Assembly (NCBI RefSeq): GCF_047948215.1
Contig: NC_134462.1
Coordinates: 114,403,937 to 114,467,936, forward strand
Source of the DNA: Lycorma delicatula
Taxonomy: Eukaryota > Arthropoda > Insecta > Hemiptera > Fulgoridae
Direction of reading: 5' to 3'
Length of the DNA stretch: 64,000 bases
In this document: one piece after another, positions 12,041-23,954 of the stretch
How the letters are laid out: every line of letters begins with the position of its first letter
Numbering within the stretch: position 1 is the first letter of the stretch
Made by a program: the position numbers and the translations under genes
The notes under the pieces: model-generated
Seen by the model: the letters and a program-made list of their open reading frames with translations, nothing else
Told to the model about the DNA's origin: nothing
Databases searched by the model: none

Positions 12041-12904
12041 ATCTAATATATGCGATCAGTTTAGGCGCCTAACGTCTTCGCTATTATCAGGAGATTAACG
12101 GCTAGCCAGTTCATAGTCTCATTTTGTATTTTTCCCGAATCGCCGTATCTCCTCTCGAACGGTTGAAAATTCCAGATAATCGTGTTTTTCAGTGTTTTAA
12201 AAAAGGCGCCTAAACCACGGCGCCTTTTTTATTTCTCATTAGTTTGTTTAGGAATCGCTGTAGGACTACGATGGTACTCTCGCTTATCGTACCTCACAGT
12301 TGAACTCAGTCGGTCCAAATCGGTTTCAGGATCGCTGAGTACAGGAAGTGCTTGCTAGATAATGATAGTTGCAACCGCTTGCTTAGCAACCAGTACATCT
12401 CCCTGAACTTAATGTTGAACTGCGTCTTTTTCCACAGTAGGATATAACTACTTCACGTCAGACGGCGATCCAGATCCAGTCCTATTAGACGCTGTTTGCA
12501 TGCGGGATGAAAACTTCAATTTGAACTGCACGCGAGTTCAAGTTGAACTCGCCGGCAGTTCATTCTCATCGCAAACGTAACATGCGTAGAAGTAGCCGGA
12601 TTAACTTACGCCAGTCGTTAATTAGATCCAATACAGTTTGCAGTTAAAGATACGATAAGGTCATCATCCACAGCCAGGATTACCGTGTCATCGGCAAAAC
12701 GATATAACTGTGACATTCTTTGGTATCACGACATAGTGAAAACCGAGAATAGAAACGCCTCTAGAACTGAATTCTGAGGAACACTCGACCTAGTGTCAAT
12801 GAATTCAGTCTTGATTGTACTTCACCTAGGAAAACCGTCCGTTCTGATAACTGTGGATCAAGTAGAACGGTTGATAATAAGACCTACTCCTACTCTTAAA
12901 AAGA
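11601..12904 (-). pseudogene. Jockey-like LINE ORF2 C-terminal part and 3' UTR, copy 1
   Basis: Read on the minus strand from about 12900 down. Near 12780-12800 is a SVPQNSVLEAFLFSVFT block (the RT motif usually QGSVLGP). The catalytic YRFADDTVILA lies at about 12680-12705. A SSKHFLYSAILKPIW block follows near 12310-12360, and TVREEIRRFGKN near 12140-12165 marks the C-terminal Jockey tail. About 400 bp of AT-rich 3' UTR follows. Stops and frameshifts show decay. The endonuclease and N-terminal RT are missing (5' truncation near 12900). A short tandem of actTATAACTT units lies at 12008-12042. The second copy at 28.8-29.9 kb aligns along most of it. Confidence 0.85.
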
Positions 12905-14807
12905 AATACTTTTTAAAAAAAAATAAAATAAAGTTAAATTAATTTTAATTTATGTGCTCTTTTTTATAATAATTTGAATTGTTCACTAGTCTACTCCAAT
13001 ATAATTTCTACATCTCACAAACACGTACATGAATATTACGTTTTTAAAAGTTTATTATATATATTGAAATATCTAACGATCAAAATTTAGCGCTTAAATA
13101 ACTCTATAATGATAATTATAATAAAATTAAATCTAAATCATATGAAAGAACGTTAAAGATGGTCTAAATAAAACAGTCCTAATGAAGAACAATTTAGCAA
13201 TTTAGAATATAATATTTTAATACAGATTATGTTATTATAACTACTAAAAGATGATAATAGCTTGGTTAGTTATTAAAGATGGAAGTCTAAAATAAAATTT
13301 AATAAGAGATGAGAAGCCGACATGACATGTATTATATTATGTGAGCATCTTCTGGACTAGAAACCAAATTAAAAAAAAAAAACCTAAAAAAAAAACAAAA
13401 AAAAAAAAAACGAAAAAATTAAAAGGAATGTTGAATGCTTAGTTTCATATGATTAACTAATCCTAAAAATTGAACCAATTGTTACAGTTGTCAAGAGAAA
13501 AATAAAAAGAATAAGACTTGTCTGGCGTTTTGTGTTAAATGTTTGGTAAGGCGCTCGGTTCATTTTGTCGGATAGATATCTATCTGTCTTATATTCTTGG
13601 CTATTCCCTATTCTTGTATGCTAATGATTTTACATCCATCCCGAGGACAGAACGGAGCAACCGACACTCCCATTCAAAATTAAAGAGAAAAAAATCCTTT
13701 GTAATCTTTACGGACCGTCATTAAAAACAACCACAGCTATTTAAAAATAATCTTATACATTTGACATAAGAAACAAATAATAATACAATAATAGATTGTT
13801 AGAACGCATATTTAAAATAATATAAACATTTAATAAAAAGAAACTAAAAATTAAAGTAAGCTATAATAAATTACTTCATGTTAAATGAGATTCATAATTG
13901 TACGGTACGGTTTACTCCAAAATTATGCATTATATTTTATTAGATTCAAATTAAAAAGAACTAATAAACTTTATTTATCCTAGTAAAAATGAATTCTATT
14001 GGATATCAGATAATGTACCTTAGAGTATTTTCCTGTTACAATATATTTTTTTTTTTTTAAAAGGAAGTTTATTGGAAACAAAAAAAATTCCAGCAAATGA
14101 ATATATAACATTTCCAGCTTCGCCCTCAACAGATTTATATTTTAAATATACCATAGGTACTTAAATATTAATTACATTATTTTTACTTAAAATTTATTAA
14201 ATAAATTATAAAACTGAAAACTATTTTAGATATTAAAAGAAAAGTATTAAAATATGAAAATAAGTTTACCGCATTGCCCATTGGTTTACAGTCATAAAAC
14301 TTACTACGATTTCATACAGAAATATTTTAGCCTAAGTAACTGTTAATCTTAATAGTTAAACTGGTTTAGAAATTAAAGCTATATCTAAAAAATAATATTT
14401 TGCGTACAACCGTACTTTCTTATCTGATTGGGGCTAAACAGAAGTGAGAACTTAATTACTCTTTTAAAATTTCATGAATTTTTAGTTTTCCATTTTGGAA
14501 ATATATAAGTACAACTCTATAATAATTAAGCTAATTATATCTCCTTCCCTAAACCCAGTCGAAAAATTTCAGTAATGGACACCAATGCAACTGAACTGAA
14601 TTTCAAATTCCTATAATGCCCCTCATAAAAAAGTTAAATTTGAAAATATTAGTAAATATTCAACCCTGTTGTCTATTAATTTGAAAATTTAACGGGTTTA
14701 CATAAAAAAAAATTCAGTCAAATAATAATTTTTAACATTTAGAGAAACCAGAGTTATTTATCAAAGTACAGGCCAACATATATACGTAACGTTCCTACAT
14801 GTTGTAA
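12905..14807. other. Unassigned; GC-richer open frame at 13510-13725
   Basis: Mostly AT-rich, with a long A-run zone at 13370-13410. At 13510-13725 the composition rises and a 61-codon plus-strand frame (13539-13724) stays open, but I recognise no domain on either strand. It may be a decayed repeat. Nothing else is supported. Confidence 0.45.
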
Positions 14808-15097
14808 CAAGACCGGTGTAACGAACCTGAGTAACGAATTCCTACCAATTAAATTAGTAGTAGAAACATAATAATGAGAGTAATACAGAAAGGGGCTAAA
14901 AGAAACCGTTTTAGTAAAGCTAACAAGTCCGTTTAAAAATCGTTCTTTGAAATACTGCCCGCTGACACACCTAAACAGATGTTTTTCTGTGAGAAGAGTT
15001 ACCGGATCCAGGTTAGGAATGCATGAGAATGAAAGGGCTCAGTCGATCATTCTCACGCTCAACTTGGGTCTGGTCTTGCGGGTAAAGAGGATAGGAG

Positions 15098-15134
15098 TAT
15101 AAATATTCCAGGAAAGATCAGTTGACGTTCACTC
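15098..15134 (+). promoter_or_regulatory. Core promoter: TATA box and initiator
   Basis: TATAAATA at 15098-15105 is followed by two candidate arthropod initiators, TCAGTT (15118) and TCACTC (15129). The second places +1 about 33 bp after the TATA start, close to the canonical distance. It sits inside the probable LTR and would drive the element's transcript. Confidence 0.5.
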
Positions 15135-15318
15135 TGTGAGGAAAGTCTGCGAAATGTCAGTTTGCAAGAGAGTTCTTAGCGAGGAATAATTATGCAAGTT
15201 TGAAGCGAGAGTATTCTACAAGTAGGTCAGTGAAGAAGGTAATTTCTAGTGAATTACGTTCGACGCGATTCAGGTGACGTCACAAGTAATTCCTGTGGGG
15301 ACAGTGCACGAAAACAAG

Positions 15319-15620
15319 GCCCACCGGGTTGGTCTAGTGGTTAACGCGTCTTCCCAAATCAGCTGATTTGGAAGTCAAGAGTTACAGCGTTCAAGTCCTA
15401 GTAAAGCCAGTTATTTTTACACGGATTTGAATACTAGATCGTGGATATCGGTGTTCTTTGGTGGTTGGGTTTCAATTAACCACACATCTCAGGAACGGTC
15501 GAACTGAGAATGTACAAGACTACACTTCATTTACACTCATACATATCATCCTCATTCATCCTCTGAAGAATTATCTAAACGGTAGTTACCGGAGGCTAAA
15601 CAGGAAAAAGAAAGAAAGAA
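15319..15620 (+). mobile_element. SINE family C, copy 3 (full length, perfect TSD)
   Basis: The best-kept copy, 302 bp: cccaccgggttggtctagtg (A-box TGGTCTAGTGG), B-box-like GTTCAAGTCC, the body, and an (AAAG)n-type tail (gaaaaagaaagaaagaaag). A perfect 16-bp duplication, AGTGCACGAAAACAAG, occupies 15303-15318 and 15621-15636. It is inserted in the transcribed part of the probable solo LTR, so it is younger than the LTR. Its 85-codon frame is not a gene. Confidence 0.93.
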
Positions 15621-16225
15621 AGTGCACGAAAACAAGAAACGGTTCGGTGAGTTTCTGTAGGACTATAAGTGAAAGAGATAATGTACTAAATTTCATTCAT
15701 AAATTGTTAGGGTAGTTTTATTTGTGAACAGCAAAGGTATTTGTACTGAAAAAAAAACTTTATACTTGTCTTATCTATTGTACTATTGTTAATACAAGAT
15801 TGGAGGTTAAAAGTGTTCAGACTAGCGGTGATACTGTCTTTCGTCAATGGGAATGAATTCTGGTTTACAATATTTAACTACCTGTAAACAGATCCTGACG
15901 ACTACTTTAAATTCTGTTTTGTACGTAATCACTTGTTTATTATTATTATTGTTGTGGTTGTGATTACTATGTTTGTTATTTGTTTGTTATTGACATTTAT
16001 TATTATTATTATATTTTGCTGTTATGATTAATATTTTGAGTTGTTAATTATTATTATTACTGTTGTCATTATTGATTTGTCTTATTTATGTTCTTACACT
16101 TATAAATTGTAATTAAATAAACATTTTCAATTATCAATCTCTCAGTATCCTGACCGAGCCGCGGACACGAGACAATATGTTCTTTCGAAATTTTTCATGG
16201 ATTTTAGTTTTCTCGTATCATAACT

Positions 16226-16990
16226 ATAGAGTTATGCTACAATAAGGAAAGTATGATAATCGGACAAAAAATGGGGTAACGGTTTTTTAATGTATTAACG
16301 TTTCATGACCCAGGGATCACAGAAAAAAGTGAGTAAAATACAAAATTCGTACGTATGTACGTGTGTTGGTACGTTAGAAGCTTAATATCTTTTGACTGAA
16401 TAAAGCGATTTTGATGAATGTTTGAACTGATACTCTTGTGTATGGGGCAATTTCTCCAGATGGTGGGGTAAATAACTTCTTTGGGTTGAATTTTCTCAAA
16501 ATTTAGCTAACAATCCCGTTTTACATTAAGCTCAGTATATGCGTACATGCTTATCATGCTATTAAAAAAAAACATTAATTTTTCCAAAGTTCCACCTTCC
16601 TCAAAAATCGTAAAGTTATTTTTTTATTAATTGCATATTTTTTAAGCAAATTTTATTTGTGTCTTTCTAGGTATAATACTAGTGCAAGTGCCCTCCAAAA
16701 AGTTTTTTGGGGGCAATATTGAACATGGGGAGCCGATCAAAGTAATAAAAATTCGATTTTTTGAATTTTTAAAAATATTTTCAGTGTATACGAATAAATA
16801 ATCAATCTCAGGAAAATATAAAAAATTTTTGGTCAGTTTTTTGATGTTTTTTAATTAGAAGGGTCATGAAATGTCGAGATTTGCAAAACTGTCCTCTTCC
16901 AAAAGTTTTACCGATCACTATAATTTCCCTTATTGTAGCTGCAGGAGCTATTTTATAATAACCCAGCTGTTGCCGGGAAAGTAAAACTAT
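16226..16990. mobile_element. Family B element, copy 1 (inverted ends)
   Basis: Both ends carry the family B terminal module in opposite orientation. On the left, agagttatgctacaataagg and aaagtatgataatcggac are followed by gtttcatgacccagggatca. On the right, the reverse counterparts are gggtcatgaaatgtcgagat, then atttcccttattgtagctgc. The interior has an acgtatgtacgtgtgttgg block and no coding frame. A long-TIR non-autonomous DNA transposon is the simplest reading. Confidence 0.72.
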
Positions 16991-17214
16991 CTTTACGATC
17001 CTTTTTATCTCAATGTTGTATTTGAACACAGTAATTTTTAAATACCATTAATAAAGGTCGGAATACACGGGTTAAAAAAGGTCTGGACAGACAGAGTCTT
17101 ACACACGGGTTAAAAAAGGTGTCTTTTATATATATATATTTATAAAATAAATTTTTATAATATATAATAATTATTTATTTATTTATAATAGTTTTTTTTA
17201 TATTGGTTATAATT

Positions 17215-17245
<31 letters not shown>

Positions 17246-17311
17246 TTCTTTTTATATGATTAATTCATCATATAAGCTGGAAGCTTGTACATGGGAATAT
17301 GAAATTTTTAG
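16991..17311. repeat. Short direct repeat and AT-dinucleotide tracts
   Basis: The string acacgggttaaaaaaggt occurs at 17066-17083 and again at 17103-17120. TA-rich microsatellite runs lie near 17130-17145 and 17216-17237. No gene. Confidence 0.6.
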
Positions 17312-17400
17312 CGTATGAAAGTCTAACCAGGATTCGAACCCGGAACCTCCGACATCAACCGGGATGAAAGTCCGTAACGCCACGACTCCGAAGAAGGATC
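17312..17400 (-). mobile_element. tRNA-derived SINE family D, copy 1
   Basis: On the minus strand this has a perfect B-box GGTTCGAATCC inside ccgggttcgaatcctggtta, preceded by cccggttgatgtcggagg and a weak A-box region (gagtcgtggcgttacgg). The head resembles a tRNA but cannot fold into a proper cloverleaf, so I call it a SINE head and not a tRNA gene. Only 160 bp lie between it and the Ddr exon. Confidence 0.72.
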
Positions 17401-17563
17401 TAGAATTATTTTGCCTATCACTTCATTGTCCTCCTGTTAAATTTCATATAAAATGTATATTTCAGTTCATAGTAATCAAAATGAAATTTTTAGTCGAAAA
17501 AACTAGTATAAATTGAAAATATTTTTATGTTTGCCTTATATAAAAGTTTTCTTTTAATTTCAG

Positions 17564-17795
17564 GATACGAACAGAAGTCGGTGGAGGTGCTTGGTGTCCT
17601 AAGTTACAAGTGACTGCTGAACTACGGGAATGGTTAGAGATTAACTTACATTCGGTACGTGTTATAACAGCGGTTGAGACTCAAGGGAGATTTGGTAACG
17701 GTCAAGGTCAGGAATTTGCTGAAGCTTATTTACTGGAATACTGGAGACCACGTTTGGCTAAATGGGTCCGATATCGAGACAATAAAGGAGCAGAG
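17564..17795 (+). CDS. Discoidin domain receptor tyrosine kinase, internal exon (discoidin domain)
   Basis: An internal exon of a collagen-type receptor tyrosine kinase of the DDR family. It encodes 77 complete codons plus one leading base. The acceptor is cttttaatttcag at 17551-17563 and the donor gag|gtaagaaag at 17796; the exon enters in phase 1 and leaves in phase 0. Residues match the middle of the extracellular discoidin (F5/8 type C) fold: GGGAWCP with the conserved Trp-Cys-Pro, then a strand resembling LREWLEINLHSVRVITAV, the hallmark TQGR, a GQGQEFAEAYLLEYW strand, and a WVRYRDNKGAE turn. In human DDR1/2 this region supports the collagen-binding face. The frame continues only four codons past the donor before a stop, as expected of intron. 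Kinase, transmembrane and remaining discoidin exons were not found in the window, so the flanking introns are long. GC content and codon use differ clearly from the surroundings. Family assignment is strong; DDR1 versus DDR2 naming is not meaningful from one insect exon. Confidence 0.92.
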
Positions 17796-18780
17796 GTAAG
17801 AAAGAATTAAGACAATTTAGTTTAACTAATTTATGAAAAATTACTTTATTTTTTATTTACTAATGTAAATGAAGAATTGAAGGATAGCTACGCGATTTTT
17901 ATTTTAATTTTAATTTATAATTTACTTAAAATATAGTGCTATTAAAAGAAATGTACTTCAACCGATATTTTTTTAATGTAGTTCACAAAATTTTATTGGT
18001 TAGACTAATAAAAATCAAATACACAATTAATTTTTCAGCTTAATTTTATCTTGATTTCATATCCTGGGCATCCAAGCTTTCTTTTACCTCGAGGATTTTA
18101 TTCAAGTTTGGAATTTTTCCTGTATTATTTAGACATTCAATTTTTCTTACATCAAACAATAATTTTGAGTTTATTGGTTGATAATAATTTTAATTACACA
18201 GTATAAAAAGTTAAATAATACCCTCTATGTTCAGTAATAGTATCTTTGAGATCTCTAAAATCTAAATTCATCTGGACTTGAATTTTTGTAAAATAAGAAA
18301 CTCTTGTTTCTTATTAATTTTTGTTCTATTTTCATTCCATAAATGTTATTTTTTTGTAAATTCTTTTAAAAAAAATTTCAACAACATAGGAAGTGTGTAA
18401 TTCATAATTGATGGACAAAACATTTAGACAAAACGGTTATCTGATAGCACAATGATGAATTAGAAAAAAAATAAGGATATAAGTATTTTCAATGTATACA
18501 ATTTAGTGTCTTAAGTTGTGTATCTTTTTATATAAAGCTTTATCTGTTTTATCTGCTTTAGCTGTTATAATTATTATTAATTTTTCTCTATACTGCACTA
18601 ATATAACTAACCATCAAATTATTTTAATTCATCTGGATCATAAATTTTTATCTTAACTAAACATTCTGATTTATCGCAAACTAGTTAATTGTTTGTGAAA
18701 AAATGAGATAAATATTTTATATTCTCAAACAAGGTACCGCTGATATGTTAAATAAATAAACACTTAACATAATCCCTAAT
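17796..18780. other. Probable Ddr intron, no gene or repeat seen
   Basis: Begins with the consensus donor gtaagaaag. The rest is AT-rich, without a second exon, RNA gene or named repeat. Confidence 0.65.
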
Positions 18781-19033
18781 CAGCACGTTGACGTATTTTC
18801 TAGATCTTTCGGCTTACTTGGAAACCATCATCAGGAGTAAAATTAATGCATTAAAGTCAAAGTTTAAAATATCATAGTTAAAATTTGTTTAGTATACTAA
18901 TAGGAGTGGATAGTCATGACTGTTTTTAAATTTTAATTATGAATTTTTAAACGTTGACTTTAATGCATTAATTTTAACTCGTGATGATGGCTTCCAAGTA
19001 CGCCGAAAGATCTAGAGAACATAACAACGTGGT
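18781..19033. repeat. Fold-back of two PLE-like ends (about 105-bp arms)
   Basis: The left arm 18781-18893 and right arm 18930-19033 are reverse complements with scattered mismatches. Both carry tagatctttcgg, a ttggaa/ccatcatca block and attaatgcattaa. The loop is about 35 bp. The order of a nucleotide-diverse ctttcgg motif followed by catcatcagg matches the ends of the Penelope-like elements at 10.0 kb, so this looks like two PLE ends head to head. No coding sequence lies between them. Confidence 0.75.
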
Positions 19034-19209
19034 GGTAAGGTGGATTATATTAACTGTTAATTTATTTAAATGTTTTATACTTTGATACATGTTTACGATA
19101 ATGTTTGGACGCTATCTATAAGAATAATTCGTTTATTTAAGTTATCATTTACGCAATGTAAATGGAATAAGTTTTGGTAAAAATATGGTATAAAATTTAC
19201 GGAAAAGCT

Positions 19210-19800
19210 AATTTAAAAAATTTTGACGCCACATTGGTCCACTTTAGTCGTCCATATTTCAGTTCCTGTTGAATTTCGGTATTAGTCTGCCTTTCAATTT
19301 TTCCAGTTTTTCTTCATTCTATCTGATCGTTGCTTCCTGACCACCACTTTGTTGTGTTTTTTAACGTTGAATCTATTGTTTTGAAGTGCGAAGTTAATTT
19401 TCATTTTATCACAGGTGTTCTGAACCCTCAAGCCAATTTTTTGAAGATCTCTTTGGATTTCTCAAACATACTTTCCACAGGTTTTTTTCTTAATATTCCT
19501 TATGACCAGTTGTTTTAGAATTCGGTTCTCAGGCATTCTTAATACGTGAAAAATGGGAAATCCTTCGTTTTTTCATTGCACCGAGAATCGGGTCGACTTG
19601 TTTGTAGACTGTTTCATTTGTGGCAATTCGCCAGACTCCATCTTTTTGATAACTTTTATTTAAATAAGTTCTGATAATTCGCCTTTCTGTTTTAAGTAAT
19701 TTTTCCGTTTTACTTTCATTCTTAGTCTCACAAGCATAAAGCGCCACCGGAATAACTACTGTGTTTAATGGTGAATTTTGGATTTTATTGAGAGACATTT
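19210..19800 (-). pseudogene. RTE-like LINE ORF2 C-terminal fragment
   Basis: On the minus strand an 89-codon open piece (19529-19798) contains LYACETKNES, the block usually read as LYGSETW in LINE ORF2, followed by ERRIIRTYL, GVWRIATNETVYK and AMKKRRISHFSRI. A frameshifted tail with DLQKIGLRVQN and RSDRMKKNWKN follows down to about 19210. It is the same family as the plus-strand relic at 2.85-4.73 kb. It is 5'-truncated within the thumb region, so no RT catalytic motif remains. Confidence 0.8.
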
Positions 19801-21408
19801 TTTATTGTATATATTCCAAGTTAGATTTTGTGCTCTTTTAATTTTAGTTAATTAATTACTTTTATATGCATATTTTTCTAAAAAATTTCATATATTTTAT
19901 CAATTTCTTAAAATCGAAGTCTTTATTAATAATAAATCTAATAAAAATTCAAAACATATCGAATCAAGCACTATTACTATTTTTTTCTTTTTTCATTTAT
20001 TTTTGCTTAATTTACATTCAGAACAGTTAGTCGAAATTTTGTTGTGCCAAAAAACGAAATTTGATATTCAGTATGATACATTACAAGACAATTGAATCTA
20101 ATGAAAAGAAATATTTATATATAAAAAGAAATATTGGGATGGGCGTTAATACGATAAAAGATATTTTTGTTGGTTGGTCAGTTTAAACTAAAGAGAATAA
20201 GAAGAAAAAAAATCGCAAAAAATACAATACATTAAATTAATTTAAATTCATGTATGCGATAAGTAATTTATAAGTTAACAGAATATGAAAAGCTTAAGAA
20301 TTTTTTCAATACAACAAGAAATACCGTATCAAGTGTTGAATTTTTAAAACATTGGCATATCCGTTATTTTATATGAATTATTTAATATGAAAATATTGAA
20401 AGTTGTCCAAAACTATTTACAAATGCTGTCATTTTAATTTTAATAGCTTACACTGACAAAGTGTATAATCTTATTTGTCGGAATAAATCGACTTGTTCTT
20501 TTAACAAAAACCTGTTTGTTGTAATAGGTTTAACAAAACCTATTAAAAAAAAAAACAATTTAAAAAGCAGGAGCGAAAAAAAATCAGTTAATTTTTTAAC
20601 GTACTTCCTCTTTCACTCTCTCTCTCTTGGCTCTCTTTCTCTCTCTCACACACACACACACACATACACACAGACACATTTTCTCTCAATTTAAAGGGAC
20701 AAGGATACTTTCAATGCAAGGGAAGTTTTTTTTTCTTTTTTTTAAAGATTATAAAATTTTGTTACTAATAACCAAGATTTTTAATTTACTTAATTTTGTA
20801 TAATTTTACTCTTTCTGAATCCATTTTAACTAACTAAAAAAAATGTGATTTTTTGGCCGCATATCATTAAATTAGTCTACGAGTAGAATTAGAAAACTAA
20901 TAAATTTAATTGGAATGAAGCGTTTTAAATTTATACCAAGTACCAACAAAGAGAAAAACTGTGTAATTAACTTTTAAAAATTTCAGTGTGTGGTTACGGG
21001 AAATGAATTTTTAAATTCATTATATTTCTATTGAAAAGAAACGTAACTATATAATTTAATTTATGAACAAAAATATGTTATCTATCTATATATATTTTCT
21101 TTATTTGTATCAAATTATATTTACAGACTGTTTCGTAAACTGGAAAACAAAAGTAAATTTAATTCCAATAATCAAATTATAAAGGAGTTTCTTTTGAAAA
21201 ACCTTAATTACCTCGTCCTGAGAATCACTATTAGGTTCCGAGGTCTTATACATGTACCCGCTTTAATCGCCTTACATCTTCCATATTGTCTTAAGAGATT
21301 GAAAAATAGATAGTTTACGTGGTCGTTATCTTATTTTGTATATAGTTGCAAATCGATTGACTTCTTGAATGATAAAAATGAATTTTATAGAGCGTGAAAA
21401 ATATTCTA
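19801..21408. repeat. No gene; CT/CA microsatellite at 20612-20675
   Basis: A (CT)n tract runs into a (CA)n tract (tctctctcacacacacacac) at about 20612-20675. The 77-codon frame across it is low-complexity. Otherwise AT-rich and unassigned. Confidence 0.6.
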
Positions 21409-21470
21409 AACCTGACCGGGATTCAAATTAAAAAAAAATTTCGGATGAAAGACATGAGATACCACGATAA
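21409..21470 (-). mobile_element. tRNA-derived SINE family D, decayed fragment
   Basis: On the plus strand, cctgaccgggattcaaatt (the reverse of a B-box region), an A-run, then ttcggatgaaagacatgaga and taccac follow the order seen in the better copies at 27.5 and 62.7 kb. The head is interrupted by an A-rich insertion. Confidence 0.5.
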
Positions 21471-21689
21471 TCGGGATTATATTTTGTTAAAGAAGTATGG
21501 GTTCCATTCTACATATAAGTTAAAACACGAAAAATCATACAGGATCGTGTTAATAATTGTTCATCTCTGAAGATAAAAGTGAAATAAAAAGAAAATCACA
21601 AAGCTTGGTGTATGATACTCAAGGAATAAGAAAGGTTTAAAATTTTCGTGTTCTCAGTATTTTTCTTACCATTTTTTAATATAGGGAGG

Positions 21690-22010
21690 ATTTATATATA
21701 TACTTTTCCATCTTGCTGTATAGCAGAGCTATAGCTTTAGAAGGGAAAGTACTGTAATTGATTCAATTTGGGAATATGCGGTTTTTACCGTATCTTGACA
21801 CCTAAGGAACCCAAAAAACCGAATAGAATTTTTCCGGGTGTTCGTTATCTTCCTCTAAATCACCATATCTCCAGAACTACTGGACCAAATTTGGTCAAAC
21901 TACTTTTACATTTGGGGCATTGATACCATAAAAGTTTCAACTGAAAGCTGTACAGCAAGATCACACTCAGTATCTCGAGATTTCCCTTAATTAAGGTTTG
22001 ATTTTTCTTA
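21690..22010. repeat. Family-B-type terminal module plus unassigned repeat
   Basis: The module acttttccatcttgctgtat, agcagagctatagc, gggaaagtact at 21703-21757 matches the family B ends. The following gcggtttttaccg and ccatatctccagaactactg sequence is not like the family B interior, so it may be a related element with the same ends. Confidence 0.5.
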
Positions 22011-23954
22011 GCCACATTTGTTAACAGCTAATAAATAATAATATTTACAAAAAAAAGTTTTTGAAAAATCCTATCCGCACTTCAAAAAATACTCAAACTA
22101 ATGGCTAAGTGTATAGCGTCAACGGTACCCCTTGTTACTACAAGGAACGCTAGTGTAGCACTGACATACAGCTGTTAAATAAAATTATAAATAATTTAAA
22201 TTAAGTTCTGTATATTTGTGTGTGTAAGCCGTGCGACAGAAAAAAGTCGCGTGACGGGAAATTCCTACAACTGCGCTGTCAGCTTTTTTTGATTCTATTT
22301 ATTTTTATTGCCGACCAAACTGGACCGGCCTACCCCACTAACAACACATATGTGAATATATGCTGTTTATAGGGGTACTTGATACCCTCTCCCATTCTAT
22401 AAAAACATCAAATCCTAAAATAACAAAATTCTACAAGTACCCTCCCCGACCATTTACTACACTTATATTGCTAGTAATCCCCGCACCATTCCCGACTATT
22501 CAAATCTAATTCCGCCTACGTATTATTTTAGAGATATTTTAAATAATTTAAATTTGTAATTAATTTTTCTTACCGGAGTACACATTAATTTATACGCTAA
22601 ATATAAGCTTAAATGCTTATATATAAACAGTTTAATTGAAATAATTTTCTCTAAATAAATTACGAGGGAAAACACTAAAGATATTTTAGTTTCAGTTCTA
22701 ACAAAATTTTACATTGACCATACCACACTAGATTTTTAAAATGTTATGGTGTTTGAAATTAAAACTGTGAAATGTGAAATAAAATGATAGTTTTTCATAA
22801 GATTTTCACTAAATTTAATTAAAATATTAAAATTCAATTTATTTTATTTGTTTCGGAAGATTTTAATACAGGCCATTTTTCTCTCACTGAAAGTAAAGTA
22901 TAACTTTTTTTCTAAATAGATATTTCAAATTGTTACTTAAATTTATACGCCTTAACGTACACATGTACCAATAAAATTTTAAAACGCGATATATATATTC
23001 ATTATCATTACTTTACAGTACCGTTGATGTAAAAATAATCAAACGATGTTTTTTACTCTTTTTGAAAATACGTTAAAATATTGTATGATACATATAACCT
23101 TTTGAACAACACTAAAATGAGTAATTTGTTCTTTCATCTGGTGCCAATAGCATAATAATATAAAGTAACAAAGATGTCACTTGCAATAAAGGTAATATAA
23201 ATACAATAAAGTATACAAAGTTACATTTACATTGTTAAAATTGATTTAAAATATTCATAAACGTACACTATTAAGTTTTAAATATATGTACAAATTTTCA
23301 AAACCAACAAATATATTTATTTATATTATGCACCATCAGATTAAGCGAAATAACTTCAGTATTTCTATTATTAATTACAATTAACAAGTCTAGCACGGTT
23401 TAAAAATAAATTTCAGTTACGATTTCAATTCAAAATTGTAATTATCCTTGAATGTATAAAAACAAAGAAAGTAGATATCTATAGTTTAAAAATAAAAGGT
23501 TTCATTATTGTATTACAAAATAGGGAATATGTTTTTTTAAATTTTATATATACGAAATTTTTAAAGTGGTAAATATCTCAGAATTTCATAACGTAGAATG
23601 AAATAGAATTCACGTAATAGAAGATATATATATAATTTTTTATATCCGTAGACAATAATTATTCGAAAAATTTGAAGAATAAAATGTACAGAAGATTTAA
23701 TCATCATTTGTACAAAAGGTGCGCCGTAGGTAATAATTAAAGACATCGAAAAGAAAAATGAAGTACAGAAAGTTTAAGGTATAAGGTTTAACCTAAATTC
23801 AATACGTATTTTTAACCAAAATAAGTACTAAAAGAAATATCTGAAACAAAAATAACAGACTAAGCACAAAACATAAGAATTTAAAGATTTTGATTGGCTG
23901 AAATATAGAATTATTCAAGAACAAAGCTGACAACAAAGTTGTTAAACTTTCCTA
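22011..23954. other. No gene seen; GC-richer unassigned patch at 22110-22510
   Basis: The patch at 22110-22510 includes a small stem (cccttgttactacaaggaac), gacagaaaaaagtcgcgtga and gaccggcctaccccactaac, and looks like a decayed repeat. The rest is AT-rich and featureless. Confidence 0.45.

Larger units (their letters stand above)
14808..16175 (+). mobile_element. Probable solo LTR of an LTR retrotransposon
   Basis: A GC-richer block of about 1.05 kb once the nested SINE is removed. It runs from TGTTGTAACAAGACCGG or TGTAACAAGACCGG to ...CGGACACGAGACA. It has retroviral-type LTR order: TATA box (TATAAATA, 15098-15105), initiator-like TCAGTT/TCACTC at 15118-15134, a transcribed region, and an AATAAA polyadenylation signal at 16116-16121 before the right end. 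No gag, pol or primer-binding site flanks it, so it would be a solo LTR. The exact ends and the duplication (a possible ATGT on both sides) are uncertain. Superfamily unknown. Confidence 0.55.

Noticed and set aside
15458..15715. An 85-codon frame
   Set aside because: It runs through the SINE family C body and its A-rich tail.
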